The notes beneath the pieces are model-generated. The model ran no database searches. It saw only the letters and a program-made list of their open reading frames with translations, and had not been told where the DNA came from. From NCBI GenBank assembly GCA_024697505.1, contig JAILFQ010000184.1:1-6415 (forward strand): a DNA stretch of 6,415 nt, in the 5' to 3' direction. The stretch comes from Lachnospiraceae bacterium (GTDB taxonomy: Bacteria > Bacillota > Clostridia > Lachnospirales > Lachnospiraceae). Made by a program: the position numbers and the translations under genes. Positions 6,297-6,415 of the stretch are shown one piece after another (within the stretch, counting starts at the first letter, position 1; every line of letters begins with the position of its first letter).

Positions 6297-6415
6297 ATGG
6301 GCGGCGTATGTATTGCCCTTTACGGATTTATTGCAGTATCCGGTCTTAAAATGATTCAGAATATAGACTTAAACGACAATAAAAACCTTTTCGTTGTATC
6401 TATAATTCTTATTCC
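6202..6415. repeat. Perfect 96-base inverted repeat with 22-base spacer (fold-back at the window end)
   Basis: Positions 6202-6297 and 6320-6415 are exact reverse complements, checked base by base, with the spacer at 6298-6319. The repeat runs to the last base of the window, so its true length may be greater. Both arms are permease coding sequence, read on opposite strands. The arms are far too long and too perfect for a terminator, and coding content in both arms points to a copied and inverted piece of one gene, most simply a snap-back chimera or assembly artefact. Confidence 0.97.
6294..6415 (+). pseudogene. Inverted partial copy of the uraA-like permease (probable artefact)
   Basis: The plus strand reads VMGGVCIALYGF from 6294, then continues in the same frame through AVSGLKMIQN to IILIP at 6413, where the window ends. 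The VMGG....LYGFIA block is the conserved NCS2 permease sequence just before the C-terminal helices, so this copy is the authentic gene order across the spacer. It duplicates the minus-strand fragment residue for residue where the two overlap. It has no start of its own and no ribosome binding site, and is best read as the same gene seen twice through a fold-back junction, not as a second gene. Confidence 0.75.

Noticed and set aside
6202..6415. The large inverted repeat as a mobile element end, integron-type hairpin or giant terminator
   Set aside because: Both arms are plain permease coding sequence with 100 percent identity, there is no transposase, target duplication or T tract, and the arms stop at the window edge.

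Overview
The window looks like chromosomal DNA from an anaerobic, low-to-moderate GC Firmicute, most likely a Lachnospiraceae or Clostridia-type bacterium. The evidence is the strong AGGAG-type ribosome binding sites, the heavy use of AGA, CTT, GGA and ACA codons, an ArlR/ArlS-like two-component pair, a clostridial-type Lgt signature (GRVGC..AGCCYG), and a PflX-type radical SAM protein of the kind common in anaerobes. The genus cannot be fixed from sequence reading alone.

Layout, left to right. Positions 1-822 hold the C-terminal part of a transketolase cut by the window edge, closed by an intrinsic terminator at 848-884. A tightly packed plus-strand cluster follows: lgt (908-1783), an OmpR-family response regulator (1827-2516), its sensor histidine kinase (2525-3994) and a radical SAM protein of the PflX/COG1313 type (3994-4896). 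Gaps are 43, 8 and -1 bases, so the last three are almost certainly co-transcribed and translationally coupled. On the minus strand, a lipoprotein with a divergent cyclophilin domain (4883-5920) converges on the radical SAM gene. The two coding tails overlap by 14 bases, and the lipoprotein's terminator lies inside the radical SAM coding region. Upstream of the lipoprotein are a recognisable promoter and the terminator of a second minus-strand gene, a uracil/NCS2 permease (uraA-like), of which only the C-terminus is present.

The right end is abnormal. Positions 6202-6297 and 6320-6415 are a perfect 96-base inverted repeat around a 22-base spacer, so the same piece of the permease is read once on the minus strand and again on the plus strand. 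The plus-strand copy gives a proper family sequence across the spacer and the minus-strand copy does not. This places a fold-back junction near 6294-6298. I read it as a snap-back chimera or assembly artefact at a contig end, not as biology. Sequence from about 6298 onward should not be taken as the true neighbour of 6297.

Functionally the genes are mostly housekeeping: central carbon metabolism, lipoprotein maturation, signalling and pyrimidine uptake. One link is clear: the cyclophilin-like lipoprotein has a lipobox and would be a substrate of the Lgt encoded nearby. I found no phage, insertion sequence, CRISPR, RNA gene or defence system. No stretch over 300 bases lacks a gene.
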